DNA from: JAJPKK01 sp963747835
GTDB lineage: Bacteria; Pseudomonadota; Alphaproteobacteria; Rhizobiales; Xanthobacteraceae
Length of the DNA: 64,000 bases
Assembly: GCA_963747835.1 (NCBI GenBank)
Contig: CAVVGO010000005.1
Span: 620,001 to 684,000 of the forward strand
Direction: 5' to 3'
The position numbers were made by a program, and so were the translations under genes. The notes beneath the pieces were generated by a model that saw nothing but the letters and a program-made list of their open reading frames with translations, had not been told where the DNA came from and searched no databases. Positions 34,406 through 42,037 of the stretch are shown here, in pieces (within the stretch, counting starts at the first letter, position 1; every line of letters begins with the position of its first letter).

Positions 34406-34906
34406 TCAATCGATATAGAAATGACGCTTAGCTAGCTCGGCACGTCGCTTCTGGAGTCCATCGGCAAGATCGAATTTATGCTCTTGAACCGTCTTCAGAA
34501 GCCAACGGATCACGTCGAGGTTGGCATCCAGAGCAATCGCGCGCCCTTCTTCATAGTGGTCGATTTTCTCGCACGCATCGGCGAAACGTCCGGTAGCGTC
34601 CGCGAAGGGGCGCAACGGGTCGATCTGCTCGCAAGCATGCGTCTTATAGGACAAGTCGACTTTCGAGAGGTCTTGCAGAAGCATGTTGGCGGCGCTGAGG
34701 GCGACCAAGATCGCATCGATCAGTGTCTGCTCATCGGACTTTTCTTCAGCGCACCCGCGAGCCAACCGGCCAACATACTTCGCGTAATGAAGCCCGTAGT
34801 GCTTCAATCTCTCAGACTTTGTCAGATACAAAATGTCCCTGTGATTGCGCTCATCATGGCGGAATTGGTCACATTGCATTTTGTGCAGTTCTTCGCTGCG
34901 CAACAT
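34406..34906 (-). CDS. Helical protein, possibly MazG-like
   Basis: A 166-residue protein, probably all-helical. The segment LHYAKYVGRLARGCAEEKSD followed by TLIDAILVALSAANMLLQDL loosely resembles the helix-loop-helix arrangement of MazG/all-alpha NTP pyrophosphatases with acidic pairs, but the EExxE...ExxD signature is not cleanly present. Its stop is 7 bases before the start of the dCTP-deaminase-like gene, so the pair is almost certainly co-transcribed. Base composition is lower in GC than the surrounding backbone. Function uncertain. Confidence 0.65.
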   Translation of the reverse strand: MLRSEELHKMQCDQFRHDERNHRDILYLTKSERLKHYGLHYAKYVGRLARGCAEEKSDEQTLIDAILVALSAANMLLQDLSKVDLSYKTHACEQIDPLRPFADATGRFADACEKIDHYEEGRAIALDANLDVIRWLLKTVQEHKFDLADGLQKRRAELAKRHFYID

Positions 34907-35000
34907 GACACACCGTCCGAATCAGCCCCGATCCACTCGCATATAGTAAAAATGGGTTGGAGGTTCAAGGGCATAACAATCAGTCAGGTCTTTGGAAAGA

Positions 35001-35510
35001 CTAACGAATCCTCACTGTGGCTGAAAACCAGGGGATAAGAGGATCGTCGTAAGCTGCATAGAGTGGGTGCTTCGGTTGTCCGCCCGCGTTGATGGCGACG
35101 CACTGGAACACAATGCCCACTCGATGCGCTAGAGCTATGACCAGCTTGTCGCGCCCCTTGAAAACACCATGGTTGCCCCACCCCACCACCGCGACACCGT
35201 TGCGGTCGCGACATTCAATGAGGATGCGCTCGATGTGGCCATCGTTATCCGGGCCGATGGGATCACGCATAGCCTTCCATGTCTTCGGCGCGGTCGCGCG
35301 GCCAGCCCCAAGATTCCAGACGATGAGCGAGCCGCATCCAATGAGCTGTGCGCGCCGGATGTTGCGAGTGATGGTGGCATCATCGATCTTATCGTCGGCT
35401 GTTGAGGGATTGAGCATTCCCGACACGTAAGGCGGTAGGCTCTCATCCCAAATGCGACGCAGTTCATACCGGTAGAGTCCACAGTCCGAGATAATCGCAG
35501 TCTTCAGCAT
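35001..35510 (-). CDS. DUF1643 protein
   Basis: A 169-residue protein with the DUF1643 pattern: GMLNPSTADDKIDDATITRN, then LIVWNLGAGRATAPKTWKAM, GPDNDGHIERIL, and VVGWGNHG. DUF1643 proteins are common on phages and genomic islands, and their activity is not established. It is the first gene of the minus-strand cassette, 94 bases upstream of the helical protein. The start at 35510 is preferred because conserved sequence begins there. Confidence 0.85.
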   Translation of the reverse strand: MLKTAIISDCGLYRYELRRIWDESLPPYVSGMLNPSTADDKIDDATITRNIRRAQLIGCGSLIVWNLGAGRATAPKTWKAMRDPIGPDNDGHIERILIECRDRNGVAVVGWGNHGVFKGRDKLVIALAHRVGIVFQCVAINAGGQPKHPLYAAYDDPLIPWFSATVRIR

Positions 35511-35767
35511 GTGGCTAAATAGCAGGGCCATTCTCGCAGTATTTCACCGCCTGTATGGCAGTTTCGGATGCTCAACCTCAAGTCGAAACGACGTAATTTT
35601 CGTGCGATTTACCAGGAATGGAATCCTTAGCGCGTGTAACTTTATAAAGCAGGGTGTAAAACATTCTTGCCCTCTGTCGGAAAATTCAGCAATAATATTT
35701 CAAAAATTGCACCAGCACCAAACGCTCCCGCAAGAAAGGGAGCATTGGCGTAACCCATTGATTTTCA
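35511..35767. other. AT-rich spacer between the cassette and the left att repeat
   Basis: About 250 bases, AT-richer than the backbone, with no supported gene. It should hold the promoter of the DUF1643-led cassette on the minus strand. Confidence 0.4.
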
Positions 35768-35821
35768 TGGTGGGCGCGACAGGGATTGAACCTGTGACCC
35801 CTCCCGTGTGAAGGGAGTGCT
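35768..35821. repeat. Left attachment site (54-bp copy of the tRNA-Val 3' part)
   Basis: Identical for 54 bases to 53718-53771, then diverges within the D-arm side of the tRNA (tttgttt instead of tctcccg). It carries the T arm and anticodon arm but no 5' half, so it is an att duplicate and not a second tRNA. Confidence 0.93.
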
Positions 35822-35873
35822 TTGTTTATAAACCATTGAATTAATTCAACTTCGCTAGTGCGTTTGGCGCCGT

Positions 35874-37040
35874 TTAGTGCCGTTTTCGAGGGGGTTTCGG
35901 TGGCGAAACGGTGGCGCGTTTCGAGAACACGTCGACGGCCGCCCGCAACCGGTCCTGTGCATGGTGCCCGTAGGTTTGGCGGATGATGGCTTCGCTTGTG
36001 CCGAGCACGCCGGCAACGTCGTAGACCGACACGCCACGCTGCAGCATCCATGTCGCGCACGTATGGCGCAGGCTGTGCGGCAAGACATCAGGTCCGAGTC
36101 CCGCCAACTCTCGCGCCGTTTCGAAGCCGCGCCTTTCTTTCCTGACGGGCTTGCCGCCGTACTCGATAGGAGCACGCTGGGTTAGTTTTTTCCAGCGGGG
36201 CATGTGAAGCATGAGCCGGGCAGGGATAGGGATGGGCGGCCGTCTCTTGGCGGTTTCGACGGCTCCAGCCGGCCGGCGATAGAGGACGCCAGCTTCAAGG
36301 TCGATCCATCCGCCGTCCTGATTCGGCTCCCACTGCAACCGCAACATCGCGTCATGGCGTGTCCCGGTGTAGAGCCCGAGCAAGATAAACCGCGCGACGT
36401 GCCGATTAATCTTCGTCGGTACGCGGCGCCACTTGCCCGCCTTCGTTCTGTAGAATCCGAGCGCTCCGGCGAGAAGTCGGACGGCTTCGGCTTGCGTCAG
36501 GTGCCGTTCGCGCGGCTCGGCTTGCGGCGGCAACTCCACGGGCACCAACCTGTCAAGCTGGCCGGACTTCCAGCACCACGCGAGCGCTGCGGCGAGCACG
36601 ACAAGTTCACGCCGTGCCGTGGCGGGCTTTATGCGCTTGGTAGGGTTGAGCGTTGCGCGCGGGTTCGTTTGAGAAGTACGCCATGCGACGTAATCGTTGC
36701 AGGCGGATTGAGAGATAGCTGACACGTATTTGTGAGCGAAAAATTCATTCAGGCGAACGCTCGCAATGGCGATCAGGTCCGCGCGCTTCCGCCCTGACGC
36801 GTGTTTCTCGATGTATTCATTGAGAACATCGGAAATCAAAACTTTGCTGGGGTGTCCGTCGCCGAAGTCCGGCCTGTGCTTCAGGCCGATATACTCCGCG
36901 ATGGCCTTCTCAGCTTTTCGATGTTCGCCTTCAAGCGCTCCTGTGACGATTTGCTGGCCGTTGTCGCGGATGATCCATTGCGCCGGTCGGCCGCGCCGTT
37001 TGAGCAACCAGAGTCGGGGAGGTTTGAGGGGACGCGGCAT
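35874..37040 (-). CDS. int: Tyrosine-type site-specific integrase
   Basis: A 388-residue phage-type recombinase. The N-terminal arm-binding and core-binding regions cover residues 1-190. The catalytic domain has Arg in LGLYTGTRHDAML, the HxxR box in PHSLRHTCATW, a later His in YGHHAQD, and the nucleophile Tyr in IIRQTYGHH. It sits 53 bases from the left att repeat, as expected for the enzyme that inserts the element into tRNA-Val. Its start lies inside the upstream xis-like gene, so expression of the two is linked. Confidence 0.93.
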   Translation of the reverse strand: MPRPLKPPRLWLLKRRGRPAQWIIRDNGQQIVTGALEGEHRKAEKAIAEYIGLKHRPDFGDGHPSKVLISDVLNEYIEKHASGRKRADLIAIASVRLNEFFAHKYVSAISQSACNDYVAWRTSQTNPRATLNPTKRIKPATARRELVVLAAALAWCWKSGQLDRLVPVELPPQAEPRERHLTQAEAVRLLAGALGFYRTKAGKWRRVPTKINRHVARFILLGLYTGTRHDAMLRLQWEPNQDGGWIDLEAGVLYRRPAGAVETAKRRPPIPIPARLMLHMPRWKKLTQRAPIEYGGKPVRKERRGFETARELAGLGPDVLPHSLRHTCATWMLQRGVSVYDVAGVLGTSEAIIRQTYGHHAQDRLRAAVDVFSKRATVSPPKPPRKRH

Positions 37041-37246
37041 AGCTCTCGCATCCTTGCAATTGCGGCGAGCGTTGTAAAATCCTTTCCGGCGATTTTTTCC
37101 ACAGCCAGCCGCCCGCGTTTGTGCTCGCGGCGAAGCCCGCTCACGGTCATAGAGCCGTCCGGAAACGCAAGTGAAGCGGCTACGTCGAGACGCAGCGGTG
37201 CGGCATCGTCAACCGCTGACGCCAAACGACCTACATCTACACGCAC
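36881..37246 (-). CDS. xis-like DNA-binding protein overlapping int
   Basis: A 121-residue protein. The core LAFPDGSMTVSGLRREHKRG and LAVEKIAGKDFTTLAAIARM is a compact helix-turn-helix plus strand with the look of an excisionase. I recall homologous proteins directly upstream of integrases in Hyphomicrobiales islands. The long C-terminal tail (to QERLKANIEKLRR) overlaps the integrase start by 160 bases in another frame. That tail looks like genuine protein, so I take the overlap as real. It probably directs excision, by inference. Confidence 0.65.
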   Translation of the reverse strand: MRVDVGRLASAVDDAAPLRLDVAASLAFPDGSMTVSGLRREHKRGRLAVEKIAGKDFTTLAAIARMRELCRVPSNLPDSGCSNGAADRRNGSSATTASKSSQERLKANIEKLRRPSRSISA

Positions 37247-37554
37247 GGGTTCGTACTCCCGCGCGGAAGCTGGTCAGGCCGCCGCTTGCTGGTTGCGATG
37301 CTTTTTCTTTCGGACCCTTTCATTTGCACGTTCGGACGGCGGACGCAAGATGATCGTCTGGCGATTTGTAGTAATCGAGACGATAAGAAGGATATTGACT
37401 ATCCCATCTACTGATCATGCAAATCGCGTTGTTTAAACGCACTTGGCGATCATTGAAATCGTTAACCGTCCGTTAAGTTCTATACTTTATAATGCGAAAT
37501 TGATGAGTTGAACCGCGCGACGGGCGCGGCCTTTCGGCCGATAGGGAGGACCGT
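37247..37554. other. Divergent control region between xis/int and the HTH gene
   Basis: About 300 bases, partly AT-rich (near 37380-37500), between minus-strand int/xis and the plus-strand replication genes. A small hairpin CGGCC-TTTC-GGCCG (37527-37540) precedes the ribosome site GGGAGGA (37544-37550) of the HTH gene. It is the natural place for an integrase/replication switch. I could not define -35/-10 boxes. Confidence 0.45.
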
Positions 37555-37758
37555 ATGAGCAGCTACCGACGTTATGAAGGCGACGCACTTCCGCCCGACC
37601 GCCTCGTGGTCAAGACCGCCGAGGCCGCACGGGCGCTTGGGTGTCATCCCGTAACAGTTCTCAAGATGATCAGGGCCGGCAGGCTCGAAACCGTGACGGT
37701 CGGCAAGAGACCTCACGTCACCGCCAATTCACTTCGCCGCGTCGCTGGCGTGAGGTGA
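37555..37758 (+). CDS. Small helix-turn-helix protein, AlpA/excisionase type
   Basis: A 67-residue protein with the MerR/AlpA-like fold: VVKTAEAARALGCHPVTVLK forms the helix-turn-helix and MIRAGRLETVTVGKRPHVTA the winged strand pair. GGGAGGA lies 4 bases upstream of ATG 37555. AlpA proteins switch on satellite phage and island genes, so it probably regulates the replication module that follows or acts in excision. A second protein of the same type is encoded at 48612-48798. Confidence 0.7.
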   Translation: MSSYRRYEGDALPPDRLVVKTAEAARALGCHPVTVLKMIRAGRLETVTVGKRPHVTANSLRRVAGVR

Positions 37759-37799
37759 ACCGCGTCCGCATCCCGCGTCCGCGCAACAGGAGTCAGTAC

Positions 37800-38003
37800 A
37801 TGTCTGATTGGAAGCCCAACACCACAATGAGCCCGGCGGCCATCGCCGTCCCGGCGGTGCCGGACCTCAACTTGAATTTTCCGGCGACCGACCGCGTACC
37901 GGGAATTTATCGCCGCGATCCCGGCGCGGCCAATTCGCCGAACCCAAACGGCGGCTACGTGCCGCCGAGCGCTTTCGCAAACCCAACGCCCCGCAGCGAG
38001 TAA
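37800..38003 (+). CDS. Small hypothetical protein, 67 residues
   Basis: A proline- and asparagine-rich protein (MSDWKPNTTMSPAAIAVPAV, then RVPGIYRRDPGAANSPNPN) starting after a CAGGAG at 37788-37793. It has no recognisable domain and is probably unstructured. It lies between the HTH gene and the replication helicase in a run of plus-strand genes. Confidence 0.45.
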   Translation: MSDWKPNTTMSPAAIAVPAVPDLNLNFPATDRVPGIYRRDPGAANSPNPNGGYVPPSAFANPTPRSE

Positions 38004-38095
38004 CCACAAACGAAATCGGGCCGCCCTGGCAGGCAGCCCGATCCGTTTTACTGATTTGTTGAAACCCGCGTTGCACCGCGAATCTCAAAAGGACT

Positions 38096-38164
38096 ATGGA
38101 AGTGAAACCGATATACGAATTTGTAGCCAATGGCAAGAACTTTTTTTCGGCGGTGTCGCGATGA
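38096..38164 (+). CDS. 22-residue leader peptide overlapping the replication helicase start
   Basis: ATG 38096 follows AAGGA and encodes MEVKPIYEFVANGKNFFSAV plus two residues. Its TGA stop shares bases with the helicase start in ATGA at 38161-38164. This is the classic layout for translational coupling, where ribosomes ending the leader restart on the rep gene. Confidence 0.5.
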   Translation: MEVKPIYEFVANGKNFFSAVSR

Positions 38165-40020
38165 GCGGCGCTATTGCACTCCGCGACGTGATCCAGCACG
38201 CCGGCAAGGTGACCGGCGCCGTTCCTTACCTTGCGTACTCGCGCGATGAGATCGAGGCGCAGGAACAGAAACTCGACGCCGATCCGGAATTCCAAAAGCG
38301 TGTGACCGCGTTCGCGGATGCAGAGGAAGAACCTGATGACGATACGACCGCGCGTGGCGGTCGGCGTTGGCTGGTGTCGACCCTCTCATCGGAGGATTAC
38401 CCGGAGTTCGCGGATTGCGTCACGGTAACCCGCGAGTTCGATGGCCGCACGTTCGTCTTTAAGCATGCGTTCGACTGGCGTTTGTCAGACCGTGGAATTG
38501 AGGACCGAGTTGCCGATGGCGTCGGGCTGGTGTGCGACAACTTCGACATGGACCGCCATGATGAGGTCCAGCGACTCCAAATCGTCGCCCGCCGTCATCC
38601 TAACCTGGATCTGGGCGAGTTGCCGCCGACCTTCGACGAATGGCGGGCGCGACTTGAGTATGTCGACGCGCTCGACGACCTGCGAGCACAAGCCAAAAAA
38701 GATTTGTCAGGCGCGCTCGCCATGGCGGTGGCTTGCGAGTTCGCGGATCATGAAATCGCGTCCATTGTCGACGCAGCGAAGGGCGGGAGCATGGGCAGCG
38801 TTCTGAATTTGAAGGATTACGGGCCGCTGACGCAGGCTGCGCTGTTTAAACGCGACAGGATGGACCCGAACAAGGAAACCTACCTGGACGAAAACGGCGA
38901 CTTTCAACGGCGCGACAAACCGAAGCTTGCCACGGTCTGCGCCGCATCTCTCGCCGGCAAAGCCGTGCCGGAGCGCAAGTGGATCGTTAAAGACTGGATT
39001 CCAGATCGGAACGTCACGCTGTTATCCGGCGACGGTGCGGTCGGCAAAAGCCTTACCGCGCTGCAACTCGCAGTGGCCGTCGCTCACACCGGTGTGTGGC
39101 TTGGGATGCCGGTCGCAAGTGGCCCGGCGGTCTACTTCTCGGCCGAAGATGAGACGGACGAAATCCACCGGCGCCTTGCTGACATTTGCGAGGCCGCCGA
39201 GATCAACATGGCGGACCTGACGGACCTGCACATCGTGCCGCTGGCCGGCCGTGACGCGCTGTTGGCAACTCTAGACAAGAACAAGCGGCTGGTGCCTACG
39301 CCGCTTTGGGGAAGGCTGGTCGAACGCGTCGAGCACTTTGAGGCCAAATTGGTTATCATTGATACGTCGGCCGACGTGTTCGGTGGCAGCGAAATCGATA
39401 GAACGCAGGTCCGGGCTTTCATCGGGCAGTTGCGCGGCATGGGGCTGGATTACGACCTTGGTCTGGTGTTGCTCTCCCATCCGTCGGTTGCCGGCATGGC
39501 TACCGGAAGCGGGATGTCCGGGTCTACCGGCTGGAACAATTCGGTTCGGTCGCGCCTGTATCAGGAACAAGTCATCGTCAGGGATAGTGGAGTTGAATCT
39601 GAGCCGGACCCTGATCTCAGGACATTGAAAACCAAGAAAGTGAACTACGGTCGCAGGGACAACGAAATTAGATTTCGATGGGTTCGCGGCGTGTTCGTTC
39701 GCGAAGAAACCGGAGAGCCCCGCGACCGCAATTCAGAGCACGCCTACGCCGAGGCCGCGTTCATGGATTTGCTGCGCCTTCTCGACGGCCAAGACCGCCA
39801 CGTGAATCCAAGCAACGGCTCGAAGGACTATGCGCCGGCGGTGTTCGCCAAGCATCCGAAGAATGGCGGCGTCCGCCAGCCTGCGTTCAAAGCCGCCATG
39901 GAACGGCTGTTCGAGGCCGGCAGAATTGTGAAGGGCTACACGCCGGGTCCGCCTTCACGCCGGAAGGAAAAAATATGCGTTGGGACGGACGCGGAGAAGC
40001 CGGAAGTGCTAGGAATTTAA
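38161..40020 (+). CDS. RepA-like AAA ATPase (replicative helicase of the element)
   Basis: A 619-residue protein. Residues roughly 280-520 form a RecA/RepA-type ATPase: Walker A LLSGDGAVGKSLTALQLAVA, Walker B KLVIIDTSADVFGG, and a later GLVLLSHPSVAGMATGSGMSGS matching sensor-type loops of AAA_25 helicases such as plasmid RepA. The N-terminal 270 residues are charged and not recognised. A C-terminal winged-helix-like tail begins near residue 570. It should unwind DNA at an island origin; the iteron-like array lies just downstream. The start ATG 38161 overlaps the leader peptide stop. Confidence 0.85.
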   Translation: MSGAIALRDVIQHAGKVTGAVPYLAYSRDEIEAQEQKLDADPEFQKRVTAFADAEEEPDDDTTARGGRRWLVSTLSSEDYPEFADCVTVTREFDGRTFVFKHAFDWRLSDRGIEDRVADGVGLVCDNFDMDRHDEVQRLQIVARRHPNLDLGELPPTFDEWRARLEYVDALDDLRAQAKKDLSGALAMAVACEFADHEIASIVDAAKGGSMGSVLNLKDYGPLTQAALFKRDRMDPNKETYLDENGDFQRRDKPKLATVCAASLAGKAVPERKWIVKDWIPDRNVTLLSGDGAVGKSLTALQLAVAVAHTGVWLGMPVASGPAVYFSAEDETDEIHRRLADICEAAEINMADLTDLHIVPLAGRDALLATLDKNKRLVPTPLWGRLVERVEHFEAKLVIIDTSADVFGGSEIDRTQVRAFIGQLRGMGLDYDLGLVLLSHPSVAGMATGSGMSGSTGWNNSVRSRLYQEQVIVRDSGVESEPDPDLRTLKTKKVNYGRRDNEIRFRWVRGVFVREETGEPRDRNSEHAYAEAAFMDLLRLLDGQDRHVNPSNGSKDYAPAVFAKHPKNGGVRQPAFKAAMERLFEAGRIVKGYTPGPPSRRKEKICVGTDAEKPEVLGI

Positions 40021-40142
40021 TCCGTGTCAAAGATTATAATCCTACAAAAAGGTACAATCGTAGGGTACGAACCCCCTACGAACCTCCTTTTGTTCCCGTA
40101 CGAACCCCCCCTACGAACCTCGAAATGCTAGGAATTTAGTCC
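40003..40142. repeat. 21-bp imperfect repeat duplicating the end of the helicase gene
   Basis: The last codons and stop of the helicase (40003-40023) recur at 40122-40142 with 2 mismatches in 21. Both copies end in an in-frame LGI plus stop. Iteron-like units lie between the copies. Confidence 0.85.
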
Positions 40143-40236
40143 TTGCGGCAGTTTTTCATGTAAGTGATTGACGTTGTTAAGATAAAGGCCAAAAAATGCA
40201 CCCTACGAACCTCCCTACGGACCCCCTACGAACCCC
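40065..40236. repeat. Iteron-like array, candidate origin of replication
   Basis: Seven copies of an 11-bp motif YTACGRACCYC in direct orientation: 40065, 40076, 40098 and 40111 form one cluster, and 40203, 40215 and 40226 a second. An AT-richer stretch (40130-40200) separates them. Regularly spaced direct repeats plus an AT-rich segment next to a RepA-like helicase is the standard form of an iteron origin. The replication role is inferred. Confidence 0.7.
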
Positions 40237-40476
40237 TACGTGCTCGCCCCCCCATACCCCCTAGGGGTCGGAAGGGCGCCCTTCAGGGGCGCTCGACCCC
40301 GAAAAAGGAAGAAAGACGCGCCGCTTCCAAGCGGCCGGACATTAATATTTCGGTAACGGTTTTTTTGCCCGCCCAGGGCGCCGCCCCAATACATGCGCCG
40401 AGCTACAACCCCGATACATGAACGAACCCACGGCCGCCCTATCGCGGTCCATTGTCATTCTAATAGGAGTTCCCCC

Positions 40477-41019
40477 TTGTCGATCTTTTACATCGAGAAC
40501 CGAAGCGACGATCCAGCCGACGATTTCAACCAACTGCCAAGCCGACGCCAGATGGCAAGTGCGCCGCAATACTGGAATTGGGTCGGTTCCATTCTGGGAA
40601 ACGTCGTCGGCGGCCACGCAGAGGCAGAGAACCGCCGCATCGAGGTCCTGCGGAAAAATGCCGAGGCATATGAGCGGCAGCGCCAGCCAACCATCTTGCA
40701 AGAGATCGTGAGCGAGGCGGTCGACCACATCGTTGAGGTCGTGGTGCCCGCTCCCATCAGGAAAGCGATGAAGGCGAAAGAGCGGGCGAAGATTTGGTTG
40801 CTCGAACAACTGGCGTCAGGCCCGAAGGCCGCGACGGCACTGACGGCTGCGGCGAAGGAAGCCGGCATATCGAGCCGCACCATCGAGCGCGCCCGCAAGG
40901 CGCTCAAGCTGAAGCCAAGGCGGTCGCAAGGGCGGGTGTGGTGGACGCTGCCGGATAGCGAGTTCCGCCAAGAAATGATGGCGAAGATTACGTTCACCGC
41001 GTTCGGCTCGTTAAAGTAG
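40477..41019 (+). CDS. Winged-helix protein, possible replication initiator or regulator
   Basis: A 180-residue protein from TTG 40477 (GGAG about 8 bases upstream). The C-terminal 60 residues, LLEQLASGPKAATALTAAAK to SRTIERARKALKLKPRR, form a winged helix like those ending primase-helicases of mobile elements. The N-terminal half has a charged helix (AEAENRRIEVLRKNAEAYER) and a short hydrophobic patch. Placed directly after the iterons, it may bind them as an initiator, by inference. In-frame extension to 40393 is possible but less likely. Confidence 0.55.
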   Translation: MSIFYIENRSDDPADDFNQLPSRRQMASAPQYWNWVGSILGNVVGGHAEAENRRIEVLRKNAEAYERQRQPTILQEIVSEAVDHIVEVVVPAPIRKAMKAKERAKIWLLEQLASGPKAATALTAAAKEAGISSRTIERARKALKLKPRRSQGRVWWTLPDSEFRQEMMAKITFTAFGSLK

Positions 41020-41105
41020 CGCTCAGCGCTAACGCTAAAAGCGCTATACCATTTGAAATACACAACTAATTGAATTTTCACCGCTGTAATTATTGAGGAA
41101 AAACC

Positions 41106-41531
41106 ATGATTGAACAAGGTATTAACGGGCCGGTTACGCCGCGAGGAAGGCCCTTCCCGAAACAAAATCCAGGAAGGCCGAAGGCAACGGGCCTCAAATC
41201 GATATCGCGGGCGTCGAAGCTGCTGGCCAACAACGCGAAGGGTATCGCCGAGACGGTCGTCAAGCTGGCGAAGGAAGGCGACGTTGCAGCCGCGAGATTG
41301 GCCCTATCGTTATCCATGCCGAAGGATCGGACCGTCACCTTTCCGATGCAGCCCATAGAGTCCCAAGCCGACGTGGTCGCGGCACTCGCAGGTTTGGTTA
41401 TGGCGACCAGCCAAGGTCTGCTGACGCCGGGTGAGGCCGCAAACCTTACCCACGTGATCGATGCCTTGAGCAAAGCTATCGCCGAGAAGCGCATCCTCGA
41501 TCTCGCCGAAACCGGGAGGATCGCGGAATGA
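41106..41531 (+). CDS. DUF5681-type protein
   Basis: A 141-residue protein. The N-terminal basic motif RGRPFPKQNPGRPKATG is the hallmark of DUF5681 proteins, common in phages and islands of alphaproteobacteria and sometimes next to terminase genes. The rest is helical (LLANNAKGIAETVVKLAKEG, AALAGLVMATSQGLLTPGEA). A small-terminase-like or DNA-binding role is possible but unproven, and no large terminase is present. Its stop overlaps the next start by four bases (ATGA). Confidence 0.75.
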   Translation: MIEQGINGPVTPRGRPFPKQNPGRPKATGLKSISRASKLLANNAKGIAETVVKLAKEGDVAAARLALSLSMPKDRTVTFPMQPIESQADVVAALAGLVMATSQGLLTPGEAANLTHVIDALSKAIAEKRILDLAETGRIAE

Positions 41532-41965
41532 GCGCGATTCAACGATTGGCACGGCTCAAACTGCGGCAGCACAAGCCGAAGGACGCATACGTGCCCGTTC
41601 GCTCGCCCGGCCCGATGCTGAGCCTTCTAATCGTCGCCGGGCATCAGGGCAGGCTCCGCAAAAACGAAGCCATGCTGGCCGCCTACAGCCGCGCCCTTGG
41701 CTTATCGCTCACGAAGCTGTGGGCGCTCGTTACGACCAAGCCCGAAAAGTGGTGGGCGCGGCACCTAGCCGTGTCGGAAGGGTGCCCGTATTCGCAAGCG
41801 GCCATGCGTGAGGCGTTGATCCGCGAGTTCGTGGTTGATGAGGCGACACAGTGCCTCGTGGAGTTGGTGATTTCCGATGGCGGCCTTTGGGCGGAACGAA
41901 TGCTCGGCAAGGCACCGTGGCCGGGACTCTGTCGGCAACGGCCGTTGAGGCCCGCTATCCCGTGA
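41528..41965 (+). CDS. Hypothetical island protein, 145 residues
   Basis: Starts in the ATGA overlap with the DUF5681 gene, so the two are translationally coupled. It is basic at the N-terminus (RLARLKLRQHKPKD), then helical (LRKNEAMLAAYSRALGLSLT), and ends PGLCRQRPLRPAIP. No domain recognised. The pairing suggests it acts with the DUF5681 protein. Confidence 0.55.
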   Translation: MSAIQRLARLKLRQHKPKDAYVPVRSPGPMLSLLIVAGHQGRLRKNEAMLAAYSRALGLSLTKLWALVTTKPEKWWARHLAVSEGCPYSQAAMREALIREFVVDEATQCLVELVISDGGLWAERMLGKAPWPGLCRQRPLRPAIP

Positions 41966-42037
41966 TGGCGCTTGACTCGTTCGGCTCGAATTTGTACTGT
42001 TTTTCTTGAGAATAACGGTACAAAACGAGCTAAAGCC

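Noticed and set aside
35768..35821. A second tRNA-Val gene.
   Set aside because: Only the 3' part is present; the 5' half is replaced by unrelated AT-rich DNA, so it is an attachment-site duplicate.
36801..37436. A 211-codon plus-strand frame opposite int and the xis-like gene.
   Set aside because: Shadow frame; the minus strand carries recognisable integrase and helix-turn-helix sequence.
40065..40236. A CRISPR array formed by the YTACGRACCYC repeats.
   Set aside because: Units are only 11 bp with irregular short gaps; the pattern and helicase context fit iterons.
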